Translations under genes and position numbers: made by a program | Part shown: one piece after another, positions 44,095-53,030 of the stretch | How the letters are laid out: each line of letters begins with the position of its first letter | Position numbering within the stretch: the stretch's first letter is position 1 | Source of the DNA: Mucilaginibacter lacusdianchii | GTDB lineage: Bacteria; Bacteroidota; Bacteroidia; Sphingobacteriales; Sphingobacteriaceae | Assembly: GCF_009770985.1 (NCBI RefSeq) | Contig: NZ_WSRW01000008.1 | Location: forward strand, 1 to 61,913 | Length of the DNA stretch: 61,913 nt | Reading direction: 5' to 3' | Notes under the pieces: model-generated | What the model saw: only the letters and a program-made list of their open reading frames with translations | The model's database searches: none | What the model was told of the DNA's origin: nothing

Positions 44095-45144
44095 ATGGAC
44101 CAAGAATTAAGTTCGCTGGTTATCCGGAAAGCCTGGGAGGGGTATGATGCCTCCAAAGTTATCCGCAGTATTGAAGATATCAGCGCTAATGTATCAACCA
44201 ACTTCGTTTTTCGGATTACGTTCGAAGATGATGACATCATTATAGCCAAACTATCCAACTTTGGCAAATACGAGTACTTTAAGGAAGATCACCGTATTAT
44301 CCACAGCTTATCTAATAATTTGCTGTACCCCTACGAAAACTTTTTGGCTAAATCATTGCTCAAGAACAACCGGGTGTACATATACCGTTACAAGCAGGGT
44401 AAAACAGAAGCTTGGGTAGTGTTTTACAACCCTACCCGTATCCAAGAGCGTTTGCCCCGGCGGCTAGACGAACACCACATCCGTAAAATTGCGCAGCAGC
44501 TGGCCAAGTTTCATAAAGCCTGTTCAAGGGTAAGCAAGGTGTTGCCCAAATCGTCAAAAACCATGCGTACGGATATCAACATACTGTTGGAACAAATGGA
44601 GCAGGATGAAACCCAGTTTGGCACCCGCGCACAGGCCGATTTGGTTAAGTATCATTGCAGTCAGTTTGTAAAGAACCGCACGCAGTACAATAGAGTAACT
44701 TTTGAAAACATCCCGGTTTTTATTGACTGGAACATAGGCAATTTTTCGGTAACTAACCGGCTGGAACTGTATTCGCGCTGGGATTATGACTGGTTTAGAA
44801 TGAGCACCCGTATGCTCGATTTTTATTTTTTTAGTCGTGTAGTATCAAACGCGGGTGACCGTACGGTGTTCAGTTACCTGATTACTACCATGATGGAAGA
44901 TCGGTTTATCCTCTTTTTGCAGGAATATCATAAGATCAATCCACTAACCGTAAACGAAATTAAATTTTTAAAAGAGGCTTATCGCTTTTTTATTTTAAAT
45001 TATGTGATTAAAGATGGTAAACACTTTTTTCATGAACAATATGCTGTAAAATTGCAGCAGGAAGCATACGATATTTATCTGCCATCGGTAGATCGCGACT
45101 TTAATGCACAGGTATTGATCGATGCCTTAAAATTGAATAATTAA
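44095..45144 (+). CDS. APH/choline-kinase-like small-molecule kinase
   Basis: A 349-residue protein-kinase-like fold enzyme without membrane segments. The N-lobe has an ATP-binding region (IIAKLSNFGKYEYFKE). The catalytic loop reads FIDWNIGN: Asp and the downstream Asn keep the HxDx4N spacing but the leading His is Phe. The metal Asp is in SRWDYDW. HHIRKIAQQLAKFHKACS matches the antiparallel helix before the loop. Homologues are labelled aminoglycoside phosphotransferase, but the native substrate is unknown. It starts 29 bases after the ligase and ends 21 before the phosphatase, so one transcript is likely. Confidence 0.78.
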   Translation: MDQELSSLVIRKAWEGYDASKVIRSIEDISANVSTNFVFRITFEDDDIIIAKLSNFGKYEYFKEDHRIIHSLSNNLLYPYENFLAKSLLKNNRVYIYRYKQGKTEAWVVFYNPTRIQERLPRRLDEHHIRKIAQQLAKFHKACSRVSKVLPKSSKTMRTDINILLEQMEQDETQFGTRAQADLVKYHCSQFVKNRTQYNRVTFENIPVFIDWNIGNFSVTNRLELYSRWDYDWFRMSTRMLDFYFFSRVVSNAGDRTVFSYLITTMMEDRFILFLQEYHKINPLTVNEIKFLKEAYRFFILNYVIKDGKHFFHEQYAVKLQQEAYDIYLPSVDRDFNAQVLIDALKLNN

Positions 45145-45165
45145 AAGCTTTTCCTCACTTATACG

Positions 45166-46017
45166 ATGATAGAAACTGTTGATTTTAAAAGCGTAATTGA
45201 CCAATATAAGGTTATATTTTTCGACTCGTTTGGTGTCATAAAAAACTACAAAGGTTTGGTACCAGGTATTGAAGAAACCTTTGCTTACCTGGAGGCTAAT
45301 CAAAAAGACTATTACATTGTAACTAACGATGCCTCCCGTAGTCCGCTGCAACTGGCCGAATCATTTAGTAAACTTGGTTTGGATATTATTACGCCAGATA
45401 AAATTATATCATCGGGCATGCTGGCTAAAGAATACCTGGATCTGAAAGTACCTGACGGCATTGTAGCTTATTTGGGCACCAATGATTCAGCTCATTATTT
45501 AGACAGCTCGGGCCTGCACGTATTACCCTTACGAGACATTAACGAGGATAACGTTGAGAGGGTAAATGCCCTGGTTTTTTTAGATGACGAAGGTTTTGAC
45601 TGGTATCAGGACCTAAACAAAGCCGTAAACCTGTTGCGCCGCCGTAATATTCCGGCAATTGTAGCTAACACCGATGATGCTTATCCGCTCAACAAACAAG
45701 AAATTGCCATTGCCATTGGAGCCCTGGCAGGTATGATTGAAAAGATTACCGGAAAAAAATTTATCCGCTTTGGCAAACCCGATTCACAGATGTTCACTTT
45801 TGCTTATGACATGGTTCGCGAAAATAAATCGCTCAACAAAAAAGACATTTTAATGGTGGGCGACACCCTGCATACCGACATTTTAGGGGGCAATAAATTT
45901 GGCTTGGATACCGTATTGGTATTTACAGGTAACACCTTACAGCAAAATGCCGAAACCCGAATTAATGCTACGGGTATATTGCCAACTTATATTTGTCAGG
46001 CTGCTGTTTTATCCTGA
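45166..46017 (+). CDS. HAD-IIA family phosphatase (TIGR01459-like)
   Basis: A 283-residue HAD phosphatase. Motif I reads FFDSFGVIKN: the nucleophile Asp is present but the usual second Asp (DxD) is Phe, as in TIGR01459-type HAD-IIA proteins that have Trp or Phe there. Motif II is FYIVTNDASRSP-like (VTNDASRSPLQLAE), motif III Lys lies in RFGKPDSQMF and motif IV is MVGDTLHTDILGG. The cap is the HAD-IIA type. It is the third gene of the ligase-kinase cassette, so it may remove a phosphate introduced by the kinase (inference). It ends before a strong terminator. Confidence 0.85.
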   Translation: MIETVDFKSVIDQYKVIFFDSFGVIKNYKGLVPGIEETFAYLEANQKDYYIVTNDASRSPLQLAESFSKLGLDIITPDKIISSGMLAKEYLDLKVPDGIVAYLGTNDSAHYLDSSGLHVLPLRDINEDNVERVNALVFLDDEGFDWYQDLNKAVNLLRRRNIPAIVANTDDAYPLNKQEIAIAIGALAGMIEKITGKKFIRFGKPDSQMFTFAYDMVRENKSLNKKDILMVGDTLHTDILGGNKFGLDTVLVFTGNTLQQNAETRINATGILPTYICQAAVLS

Positions 46018-46037
46018 GTATTCAATGCCTCTAGAAT

Positions 46038-46067
46038 AAAAAAGCCCTATGTAATTAGGGCTTTTTT
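46038..46067. terminator. Bidirectional terminator
   Basis: Perfect 12-bp stem AAAAAAGCCCTA / TAGGGCTTTTTT with a TGTAAT loop, between convergent genes. Confidence 0.88.
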
Positions 46068-46081
46068 ATTTCAGTAAACTA

Positions 46082-46642
46082 TCATGCATTTTCTATCGTT
46101 TCTAAAACTTTATAAAATGCATGATATACTGCCCGCAATGATGCAGGATCGGTAATACCTTCATTGATATTTAGCTCGAGTACGGGTTGCTCGGCATTAC
46201 TTTCGCCTAATTTTTGGTGATGTATAACTAAGTCAAAATCTTCCAGTCGCGCAAAAAGTTCTCTCACATCGGCATCCTCAAAAATGCGGTGCACTTTTTC
46301 TTCATTGTTAGATTTAATTACCACATTTTTATCTAAATCGGTATAGCCTGTTTCTACATCCTCCATACCAAAAAACTTACCTATCTCGTCTATAAAATCC
46401 TCATCATGTACAGCAAACCGAAAGTCAGATACCAATGATAACGGTGCACGCAGTTCGGTGGTTTCAAAACCTCCCTCAAAACCGCCTCCCGGATCTATAT
46501 CTACGGTTAGTTGTACTTGTTTGCCACTTTGTTTAATCACTACATCATAATTCAACACATCATCTTCAGCGGTTAAATCTGCTTCTATATTTTGCCAAAC
46601 ATCTTGTTCAGAACTGCCTGAAATTACTTTGATATCTTCCAT
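46082..46642 (-). CDS. Hypothetical acidic protein, 186 residues
   Basis: A soluble, strongly acidic protein (many Asp/Glu, pI clearly low) without signal or membrane segment. It has SEQDVWQNIEADLTAEDDVLNY, a Gly-rich turn DPGGGFEGGFE, then regular alpha/beta stretches and a C-terminal helix SLRAVYHAFYKVLETIENA. I do not recognise the family. It is monocistronic with its own terminator shared with the cassette. Real coding is likely given the length and the regular composition. Confidence 0.6.
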   Translation of the reverse strand: MEDIKVISGSSEQDVWQNIEADLTAEDDVLNYDVVIKQSGKQVQLTVDIDPGGGFEGGFETTELRAPLSLVSDFRFAVHDEDFIDEIGKFFGMEDVETGYTDLDKNVVIKSNNEEKVHRIFEDADVRELFARLEDFDLVIHHQKLGESNAEQPVLELNINEGITDPASLRAVYHAFYKVLETIENA

Positions 46643-46837
46643 AACCGGTGCTTTTTTTTGTATAACAACCTGTACTCACATTATGTTTAATGTTTCCTGA
46701 AACTGCAGAATTTAACTTTTGTAAAACATATTTTACCTAACTGCATTCATATATATTGCTACGGGCTGATTAACATGATCTTAACAATAATATAATAGCC
46801 TGTTACTGAATACACAAGATTTGTTAACTATACTAAA

Positions 46838-47662
46838 ATGGCTTTGAAGAATCTGTTACTTATTTGCTTTATTAATCTGCTTATCTTATTTACCTGCTTA
46901 AACGTTTCTGCACAGGTAGATACAACCAAGAAGCTTGATTCTGCCCGACTGGATTCAACAGAACACATTTTAGAGGTACCGGATACTGTTAAAAAACTGG
47001 AAAGTAAGTTTGTATCATTTATACCACCGGCTGTATTTGTAGGTTATGGGTTTGGCAGTTTTGTAATACGGCCATTACGCCGTGTAGATTATAGCGTGTA
47101 CAATGACATGCAAAAAGACCATCCAAACTTTTCATCTAAGTTTGATAATTACTTTCAATATGTTCCGGTAGTAACCGTTTACGCGCTTAACTTAGCCGGT
47201 GTAGCAGGTAAAAACCGGTTTATTGACCGTACCATACTCTATGCCATGTCTGAAGCGATACGGGCCGGTACGGTAAGCGTGCTTAAACATGCCACCCATC
47301 GCACACGCCCCGATCCTTATGATCGGTTATCTTTTCCATCCGGCCATAGCAGTACGGCTTTTGCCGCTGCCGAATTTATGGCGCAAGAATATGGTGACCT
47401 TTCGCCCTGGTACGGTATTTACGCCTACACCTTTGCTACGGCTACAGCAGTACTGCGCGTATACAACAACAACCACTGGTTTAGTGATATCATTGCTGGT
47501 GCTGGCTTTGGTATATTATCAACCAAGGCGGCTTACTTGCTTTATCCGCTGTTTCGTAACAAGCTTTTTCACGATAAAGACAAAGACGATAAAAAAGCCA
47601 CTATATTACTGCCCAGTTATAACAATGGTGTAGCCAGCTTAAGCTTTATCAAAACATTTTAG
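46838..47662 (+). CDS. PAP2 family phosphatase (membrane)
   Basis: A 274-residue exported or membrane acid phosphatase with signal LLLICFINLLILFTCLNVSA. The PAP2 signature is complete: KHATHRTRP, PSGHSSTAF and R-x5-H-x3-D (RVYNNNHWFSD). Members dephosphorylate undecaprenyl pyrophosphate, lipid phosphates or other esters. Which one is unclear. An N-terminal low-complexity stretch (TTKKLDSARLDSTEH) precedes the core. It stands alone, 48 bases before the glucosidase. Confidence 0.88.
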   Translation: MALKNLLLICFINLLILFTCLNVSAQVDTTKKLDSARLDSTEHILEVPDTVKKLESKFVSFIPPAVFVGYGFGSFVIRPLRRVDYSVYNDMQKDHPNFSSKFDNYFQYVPVVTVYALNLAGVAGKNRFIDRTILYAMSEAIRAGTVSVLKHATHRTRPDPYDRLSFPSGHSSTAFAAAEFMAQEYGDLSPWYGIYAYTFATATAVLRVYNNNHWFSDIIAGAGFGILSTKAAYLLYPLFRNKLFHDKDKDDKKATILLPSYNNGVASLSFIKTF

Positions 47663-47710
47663 CCATTTACACAATTATCGCTTACTTTAACATCCGCATA
47701 CTTTTACTTT

Positions 47711-50311
47711 ATGGATGTTGAACAACTACGCCTGCAACAACACTATGCCAAGCAGGTTAACTGGCTTAAATGGGGGCCCTATCTTTCTGAACGCCAATGG
47801 GGAACAGTTAGAGAAGATTATAGTGCCGATGGTGATGCCTGGAACTTTATTTCGCACGATGCGGCCCGCAGCAAAACCTACCGCTGGGGCGAAGAAGGCA
47901 TAGCCGGCTTTAGCGACGAAAAACAAAACCTATGTTTTAGCCTGGCCTTATGGAACGGCAAAGACCCCATTATTAAGGAACGGTTATTTGGTTTAACCAA
48001 TGCCGAGGGCAACCATGGCGAAGACGTTAAAGAACTTTATTACTATCTGGATAGCACACCTACACACAGCTATTGCAAGATGCTGTATAAGTACCCGCAG
48101 CAACCCTATCCGTATCAGCAGCTGATTGAAGAAAACAAGCGCCGGGGCAAGCTTGATCCGGAATTTGAACTGATTGATACCGGCTTGTTTGATAAAGACG
48201 AATACTTTGATGTATTTGCCGAATATGCTAAGCAAAACGAAGAAGATATACTTATCCATTACACGATTTGCAACCGTAGCAGTGCGGATGCTCCTTTACA
48301 TATTTTGCCTCATTTTTGGTTTCGTAACAACTGGCTTGCAGGCGATACAAAACCGCTGATATTTTACCAAGGCGACGGTTGTATCAGACTACACTCGGCA
48401 CAATTAGGCACCTATTATGTCTACGCAGATGGCACTCCGGAAGTGTTGTTTACGGATAACGAAACGAACAACCAACGACTTTACCATTCATCCAACACGG
48501 CAGCATATGTAAAAGATGGCATCAATAATTATCTTGTTCAGCAGGATAAGAATGCCGTAAACCCTAATCATGAAGGCACCAAAATGACTTTTTGGTATTC
48601 ATTAACAGTTCCTGCCAAAAGTACAATCAGCATAAAACTGCGCCTGGTTAATAAAAAGCTCTCTTCACCCTTTGCTGATTTTGATGCAGTGTTTGGGCAA
48701 CGGCAAACCGAAGCCGACTTGTTTTATGCTGAAAAGCAAAAAGAAGTGACCAACCCAGACGAACGCCTAGTGCAACGCCAGGCTTGGGCAGGCTTATTAT
48801 GGAGTAAACAATATTATAACTACAATATTAAGAATTGGCTCGATGGCGACACTGGCGAGCCACCACCACCGGCAAACCGCCGCACTGGTCGTAATAACCA
48901 CTGGATACATTTTGTAGCCGAAGATATATTATCGATGCCCGACAAGTGGGAATATCCTTGGTTTGCCGCCTGGGACTTGGCTTTTCATTGCATGGCCTTT
49001 GCCCCTATTGATGCCGAGTTTGCTAAAAGACAGTTGCGGTTGTTGGTAAGTTCCAATTATATACATCCTAACGGGCAGTTGCCTGCTTACGAGTGGGATT
49101 TTGGTGATGTTAATCCGCCTGTACATGCATTGGCCGCCTGGCGGGTGTACAAAATAGATTGTAAGGCTACCGGCAAAAATGACACTGTTTTTCTGGAAGA
49201 AGTTTTTCAGAAGCTGCTGCTCAACTTTACCTGGTGGGTAAATCGCAAAGACAGCGAAGGCAACAACATTTTTGAAGGTGGCTTTTTGGGACTGGACAAC
49301 ATTGGCATTTTTAACCGTAGCGCACCCGTTCCGGGTGGTGGGGTGCTTGAACAAGCCGACGGTACCAGCTGGATGGCGATGTACGCCCTTAATATGATGC
49401 GTATTGCGATGGAACTAAGCTTGAGCAATCCGGCTTATGAGAGCATGGCTATAAAATTTGCCGAGCACTTTTTATATATAGCCGGCTCATTGGCCAGTTT
49501 AGGCAACTCACTGGGCTTATGGGATGATGAAGATGGTTTTTATTACGATCTTTTACGACGGCCCGACTGCACCAGCGACCGCCTCCGGGTACGTACCATG
49601 GTGGGCCTTATTCCCATGTTTGCTACCATTGTGTTTGATGAAGCCAAATGGAAAAGCCTGCCTAATTTAATTGAGCGGCTGGATTGGTTTATGCAGCAGC
49701 GCCCGGATTTGGTACAACTGGTAAGCCGCTGGAAAGATACCCAAGGTGACGAACAGCACTTATTTTCATTGCTACGCGGCCATCGTATGAAACTGCTTTT
49801 ACGACGCATGCTTGATTCCAATGAGTTCCTGTCCGATTTCGGCATCCGTTCTGTATCTAAAATTTATGAACAGCATCCTTACCAATATCGGCTTAATGGC
49901 AATGAGTATTCCGTTAAATACACCCCTGCCGAAAGCGATTCGGGTATGTTTGGCGGTAATAGCAATTGGCGCGGCCCTATCTGGATGCCGCTGAACTACT
50001 TGCTTATCGAATCGCTTTACCGTTTTCACGAATATTATACCGACGATTTTAAGGTTGAATACCCAACGGGGTCAGGTCAGTATTCTACCTTAGCTGAAAT
50101 TGCCGATGCGTTAGGCTGTCGTTTAAAAAACATATTTTTACGCAATGAGCAGAATGAACGGCCAGTGTTTGGCGGTCATCCTAAACTGAATCACGATAAA
50201 CATTTCCGGGATTACATTATGTTTCATGAATACTTTCATGGCGATACCGGCAAAGGATTGGGTGCCAGCCACCAAACCGGTTGGACAGCGTTGGTAGCCT
50301 TACTTAAATAA
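47711..50311 (+). CDS. Large glucosidase, MGH1/GH63-type (alpha/alpha)6
   Basis: An 866-residue cytoplasmic-type enzyme (no signal peptide). The N-terminal beta-sandwich starts LKWGPYLSERQWGTVREDYS and holds HDAARSKTYRWGEEGIAGF. The catalytic (alpha/alpha)6 toroid has LSMPDKWEYPWFAAWDLAFH, EWDFGDVNPP and GGNSNWRGPIWMP. These fit the MGH1-like GH63-related family (glucosylglycerate/mannosylglycerate and kojibiose-type hydrolases). The proton donor and base are probably in the conserved Asp of AAWDL and a late Glu, but I cannot be sure. Substrate unknown. Its end precedes a 12-base palindrome and an SDR gene. Confidence 0.82.
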   Translation: MDVEQLRLQQHYAKQVNWLKWGPYLSERQWGTVREDYSADGDAWNFISHDAARSKTYRWGEEGIAGFSDEKQNLCFSLALWNGKDPIIKERLFGLTNAEGNHGEDVKELYYYLDSTPTHSYCKMLYKYPQQPYPYQQLIEENKRRGKLDPEFELIDTGLFDKDEYFDVFAEYAKQNEEDILIHYTICNRSSADAPLHILPHFWFRNNWLAGDTKPLIFYQGDGCIRLHSAQLGTYYVYADGTPEVLFTDNETNNQRLYHSSNTAAYVKDGINNYLVQQDKNAVNPNHEGTKMTFWYSLTVPAKSTISIKLRLVNKKLSSPFADFDAVFGQRQTEADLFYAEKQKEVTNPDERLVQRQAWAGLLWSKQYYNYNIKNWLDGDTGEPPPPANRRTGRNNHWIHFVAEDILSMPDKWEYPWFAAWDLAFHCMAFAPIDAEFAKRQLRLLVSSNYIHPNGQLPAYEWDFGDVNPPVHALAAWRVYKIDCKATGKNDTVFLEEVFQKLLLNFTWWVNRKDSEGNNIFEGGFLGLDNIGIFNRSAPVPGGGVLEQADGTSWMAMYALNMMRIAMELSLSNPAYESMAIKFAEHFLYIAGSLASLGNSLGLWDDEDGFYYDLLRRPDCTSDRLRVRTMVGLIPMFATIVFDEAKWKSLPNLIERLDWFMQQRPDLVQLVSRWKDTQGDEQHLFSLLRGHRMKLLLRRMLDSNEFLSDFGIRSVSKIYEQHPYQYRLNGNEYSVKYTPAESDSGMFGGNSNWRGPIWMPLNYLLIESLYRFHEYYTDDFKVEYPTGSGQYSTLAEIADALGCRLKNIFLRNEQNERPVFGGHPKLNHDKHFRDYIMFHEYFHGDTGKGLGASHQTGWTALVALLK

Positions 50312-50327
50312 ATTTTCAAAATTCACA

Positions 50328-50339
50328 AACCTATAGGTT
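50328..50339. promoter_or_regulatory. 12-bp perfect palindrome before the SDR gene
   Basis: AACCTATAGGTT, 34 bases before the SDR ATG and 17 after the glucosidase stop. Candidate operator, position only. Confidence 0.25.
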
Positions 50340-50373
50340 GTATAGTGTTTAATTGTTAACAGAACAACAAACT

Positions 50374-51147
50374 ATGAATCGTTTCGAAAACAAAGTGGCT
50401 TTAGTAACCGGTAGCACCCAAGGTATTGGTGCAGCTTGCGCATTACGTTTGGCAGCGGATGGCGCTGACATTATCCTGAACGGGCACTCGCCTAAAGATG
50501 AGCGTAGCGAAAAACTAATTCAGCAAATTGAAGGCATGGGCAGACGGGCTGCTTTTATACAGGCAGATGTAGGCAAAGTAGCCGATGTAACCAAACTGAT
50601 TAACGATGCTGTAAGCACTTTCGGGCAGTTAGATATATTAGTTAATAACGCCGGTGTAGAAAAGAACCACGATTTTTGGGACGTAACCGAAGAGGATTAT
50701 GATTATGTAATGGACACCAATCTGAAAGGGGTATTTTTCGGCATTCAGGCTTTTGTTAAATATTGTATGAGTACAAACCGTGGTGGGGTAGTTATTAACA
50801 TGAGCTCGGTGCATGAAGAAATCATCTTCCCTCACTTTGCAGCTTATTGTACCAGTAAAGGCGGATTAAAGATGTTAACCCGCAACTTGGCAACCGAACT
50901 AGCTCCATTAAACATACGGGTGAACAACGTGGCCCCAGGTGCAATTGCTACCCCTATCAACAAAAAACTGGAAGAAACACCTAAGTTGATGGAAAACGTA
51001 TTGAAAAACATCCCAATGAAAAGGATGGGTAAGCCAGAAGATGTAGCCGCATTGGTAGCATTTTTAGCTTCGGACGATGCTACTTACGTAACCGGTTCTA
51101 CTTACTTTGTAGATGGTGGTTTAACCTACCATTACGAAGAGCAATAA
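50374..51147 (+). CDS. Short-chain dehydrogenase/reductase (glucose 1-dehydrogenase-like)
   Basis: A 257-residue SDR. The ATG at 50374 is the right start. An upstream TTG frame adds seven residues. The cofactor motif is TGSTQGIG (12-19), then NNAG and the active-site YxxxK in AAYCTSKGGLKM with the preceding Ser in NMSSVHEE. The C-terminus (DDATYVTGSTYFVDGGLTYHY) is typical of SDR glucose/gluconate-type enzymes. It follows the glucosidase by 62 bases and may oxidise a released sugar, which is inference. Confidence 0.88.
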   Translation: MNRFENKVALVTGSTQGIGAACALRLAADGADIILNGHSPKDERSEKLIQQIEGMGRRAAFIQADVGKVADVTKLINDAVSTFGQLDILVNNAGVEKNHDFWDVTEEDYDYVMDTNLKGVFFGIQAFVKYCMSTNRGGVVINMSSVHEEIIFPHFAAYCTSKGGLKMLTRNLATELAPLNIRVNNVAPGAIATPINKKLEETPKLMENVLKNIPMKRMGKPEDVAALVAFLASDDATYVTGSTYFVDGGLTYHYEEQ

Positions 51148-51162
51148 TATTATGAACGCAGT

Positions 51163-51190
51163 GTAGAGACACAAAACCTTGTGTCTCTAC
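51163..51190. terminator. Bidirectional terminator, SDR / mocA
   Basis: Perfect 12-bp stem GTAGAGACACAA / TTGTGTCTCTAC with an AACC loop, immediately next to the mocA stop at 51191. It closes the Mo operon on the - strand. Confidence 0.75.
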
Positions 51191-51775
51191 TTATAAATCT
51201 TTCAGATTTTCATAATCGTCGGGCGTGTCAATATCGATACTACCTTTTGGAAATGGTATAGCTATCACCTGATCTTCATATTTGTAAAGCAGCTTTTTAG
51301 CCCCTTCCTGCCCTTTTAGGGTAAGCAGTTCATCAAAATATCTTTGATCGAACAGTACAGGTGCGCCAATGGTGTCTTGATAAGTACAGGCAACAATTGC
51401 AGCTGCCTTTTCTGCCTTAACTTGTATAAGTTGGTTCAATACGCTTTCGCTTACAAAAGGCTGGTCGCAAAGCATTAATATAGCACCTTCTGTTTTTACC
51501 GACTCATTCAGTAGCACTCTTATGCCAGCCGCTATTGAGGTAGACATCCCTTGCTGCCAATCAGCATTAAACACGAATTGTACCTGCTCATTGGCAATAT
51601 GCGGTTTGATGAGTTCTTCTTTAGCCCCTAAAACGACAACAACCCTACTTGCTATGCTGCTCACGGCCGATTGAATAGCGCGCTGTATCAATGTTCTCTC
51701 TTCGAAAACTAATTGCTGTTTAGGTTGCCCCATACGCGATGACGATCCGGCTGCCAAAATGATAATGCCTGTCAT
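51191..51775 (-). CDS. mocA: Molybdenum cofactor cytidylyltransferase MocA-like
   Basis: A 194-residue nucleotidyltransferase that, in homologues, attaches CMP to Mo-molybdopterin to form the MCD cofactor used by the xanthine oxidase family. The N-terminal loop ILAAGSSSRMGQPKQQL is the GT-A NTP-transferase motif, with CDQPFVS as the metal/nucleotide segment. PKGSIDIDTPDDYENL is the C-terminal signature. It shares one base with xdhC (TGATG), so they are coupled. It is the last gene of the Mo operon. Confidence 0.88.
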   Translation of the reverse strand: MTGIIILAAGSSSRMGQPKQQLVFEERTLIQRAIQSAVSSIASRVVVVLGAKEELIKPHIANEQVQFVFNADWQQGMSTSIAAGIRVLLNESVKTEGAILMLCDQPFVSESVLNQLIQVKAEKAAAIVACTYQDTIGAPVLFDQRYFDELLTLKGQEGAKKLLYKYEDQVIAIPFPKGSIDIDTPDDYENLKDL

Positions 51776-52938
51776 TATCTGCTTGGGCTGATAGCTCCTA
51801 ATTCCTGAACCGTTTCGGGCACGCGGTTGTGTATTACCGCATCCCGGTTACGTAATGATGATCCTGCTTTTTGCTGCAGCACGGCCTGTATTTCGGACAA
51901 TATGGATAATGCAATTTCTTCTGACGTTTCGGCACCTATATCCAAGCCTGTTGGACCGTAAATACTTTGCAACTGTTTATCGGTAATTGGTATGCCTTCG
52001 TCATGTAACTCGTCCAGTATACGCTGTAGTTTCTTTTTAGGGCCCAGGCTGCCTACATAGGTTAACTCTAAGGGCAATAACTGACGCAACATAGCCAAAT
52101 CGTAATTATAGTTATGTGTCATCAGCACCACAGCAGTACGTTCATCCGGCTTTACCTGTGCCAGTGCCTGATCCGGCTTGGCGAGCAATACGTTTTTGGC
52201 CAAAGGGAAACGACTGGCAACTGCATAATTAGTACGGCCGTCTATAACCGTACAATGCCAACCCAATACCGCGGCCATTTGTACTAATGGAATAGCATCA
52301 TTACCGGCACCAAATACCAGAAGTGATACAGCAGGCTTTAATATTTCCACAAAGCCGGTGAGTTCCCTGGTGCCCATATAGGTTTTATTGATTGATCGTC
52401 CTGCTAATAAAACGCTATGTGCATCTTCCAAGATGGTATCTTGTAAATCAATAATATCACATTGGTTAAGCTGCTCATCATCCGACAAAAACAAGCAAGT
52501 ACCCGGCTGAATACCTTTGCGGTCGGCTAATGAAAATAAGGTTACTACAACCGCGTTTTGCCGCTTGCTTAAAAACTTTTTAAAAAGGCTAATTGGGTTA
52601 TTCAACTTATCAGCAAAAATGGGCTCAATTAAAATGTGAATAATGCCGTTACAACCTAACCCCACACCTAATTTGGCATCATCATCGTCGGTAGTATCAT
52701 ACGTTACTAACATGGGCTGCTGTTGTGCCATTACCAATCTTGCCTTCCGCAGCGCATCCCCTTCTAAACACCCTCCGCTAATTGCACCGGTTAGCTCGCC
52801 ATCTTCGGTAACCAGCATACGGGCACCGGCCCGCCGATAAGACGAGCCTTCTACCTGCACTACAGTAGCCAGCGCCGTTTGCTTACCTTGCTGTTGCGCA
52901 ATGTCAAAAGCTTGTACAATATCTTCTAATTCTTTCAT
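51775..52938 (-). CDS. XdhC/CoxI family molybdoenzyme maturation factor
   Basis: A 387-residue XdhC-CoxI protein. The N-terminal domain has SSYRRAGARMLVTEDGELTGAISGGCLEGDALRKA in pieces, including the Cys of GGCLEG and the Cys of GCNGI. The C-terminal Rossmann domain starts VFGAGNDAIPLVQMAAVLGW. In homologues it receives and sulfurates Mo-cofactor for the xanthine dehydrogenase family and works with MocA, its neighbour. No xanthine-dehydrogenase-type catalytic gene lies in the window. A 92-base gap separates it from moeA. Confidence 0.9.
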   Translation of the reverse strand: MKELEDIVQAFDIAQQQGKQTALATVVQVEGSSYRRAGARMLVTEDGELTGAISGGCLEGDALRKARLVMAQQQPMLVTYDTTDDDDAKLGVGLGCNGIIHILIEPIFADKLNNPISLFKKFLSKRQNAVVVTLFSLADRKGIQPGTCLFLSDDEQLNQCDIIDLQDTILEDAHSVLLAGRSINKTYMGTRELTGFVEILKPAVSLLVFGAGNDAIPLVQMAAVLGWHCTVIDGRTNYAVASRFPLAKNVLLAKPDQALAQVKPDERTAVVLMTHNYNYDLAMLRQLLPLELTYVGSLGPKKKLQRILDELHDEGIPITDKQLQSIYGPTGLDIGAETSEEIALSILSEIQAVLQQKAGSSLRNRDAVIHNRVPETVQELGAISPSR

Positions 52939-53030
52939 GAAGGAGATGTAAGTGTTACAATAACAGGAATACGAATGTATAGTTTATTGAGGAGAAAGAT
53001 TTGATGTTCAGTATAATAGATATACAAAAT

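Noticed and set aside
51163..51190. GTAGAGACACAA hairpin as an operator
   Set aside because: Its place between convergent stops and its perfect stem fit a terminator better.
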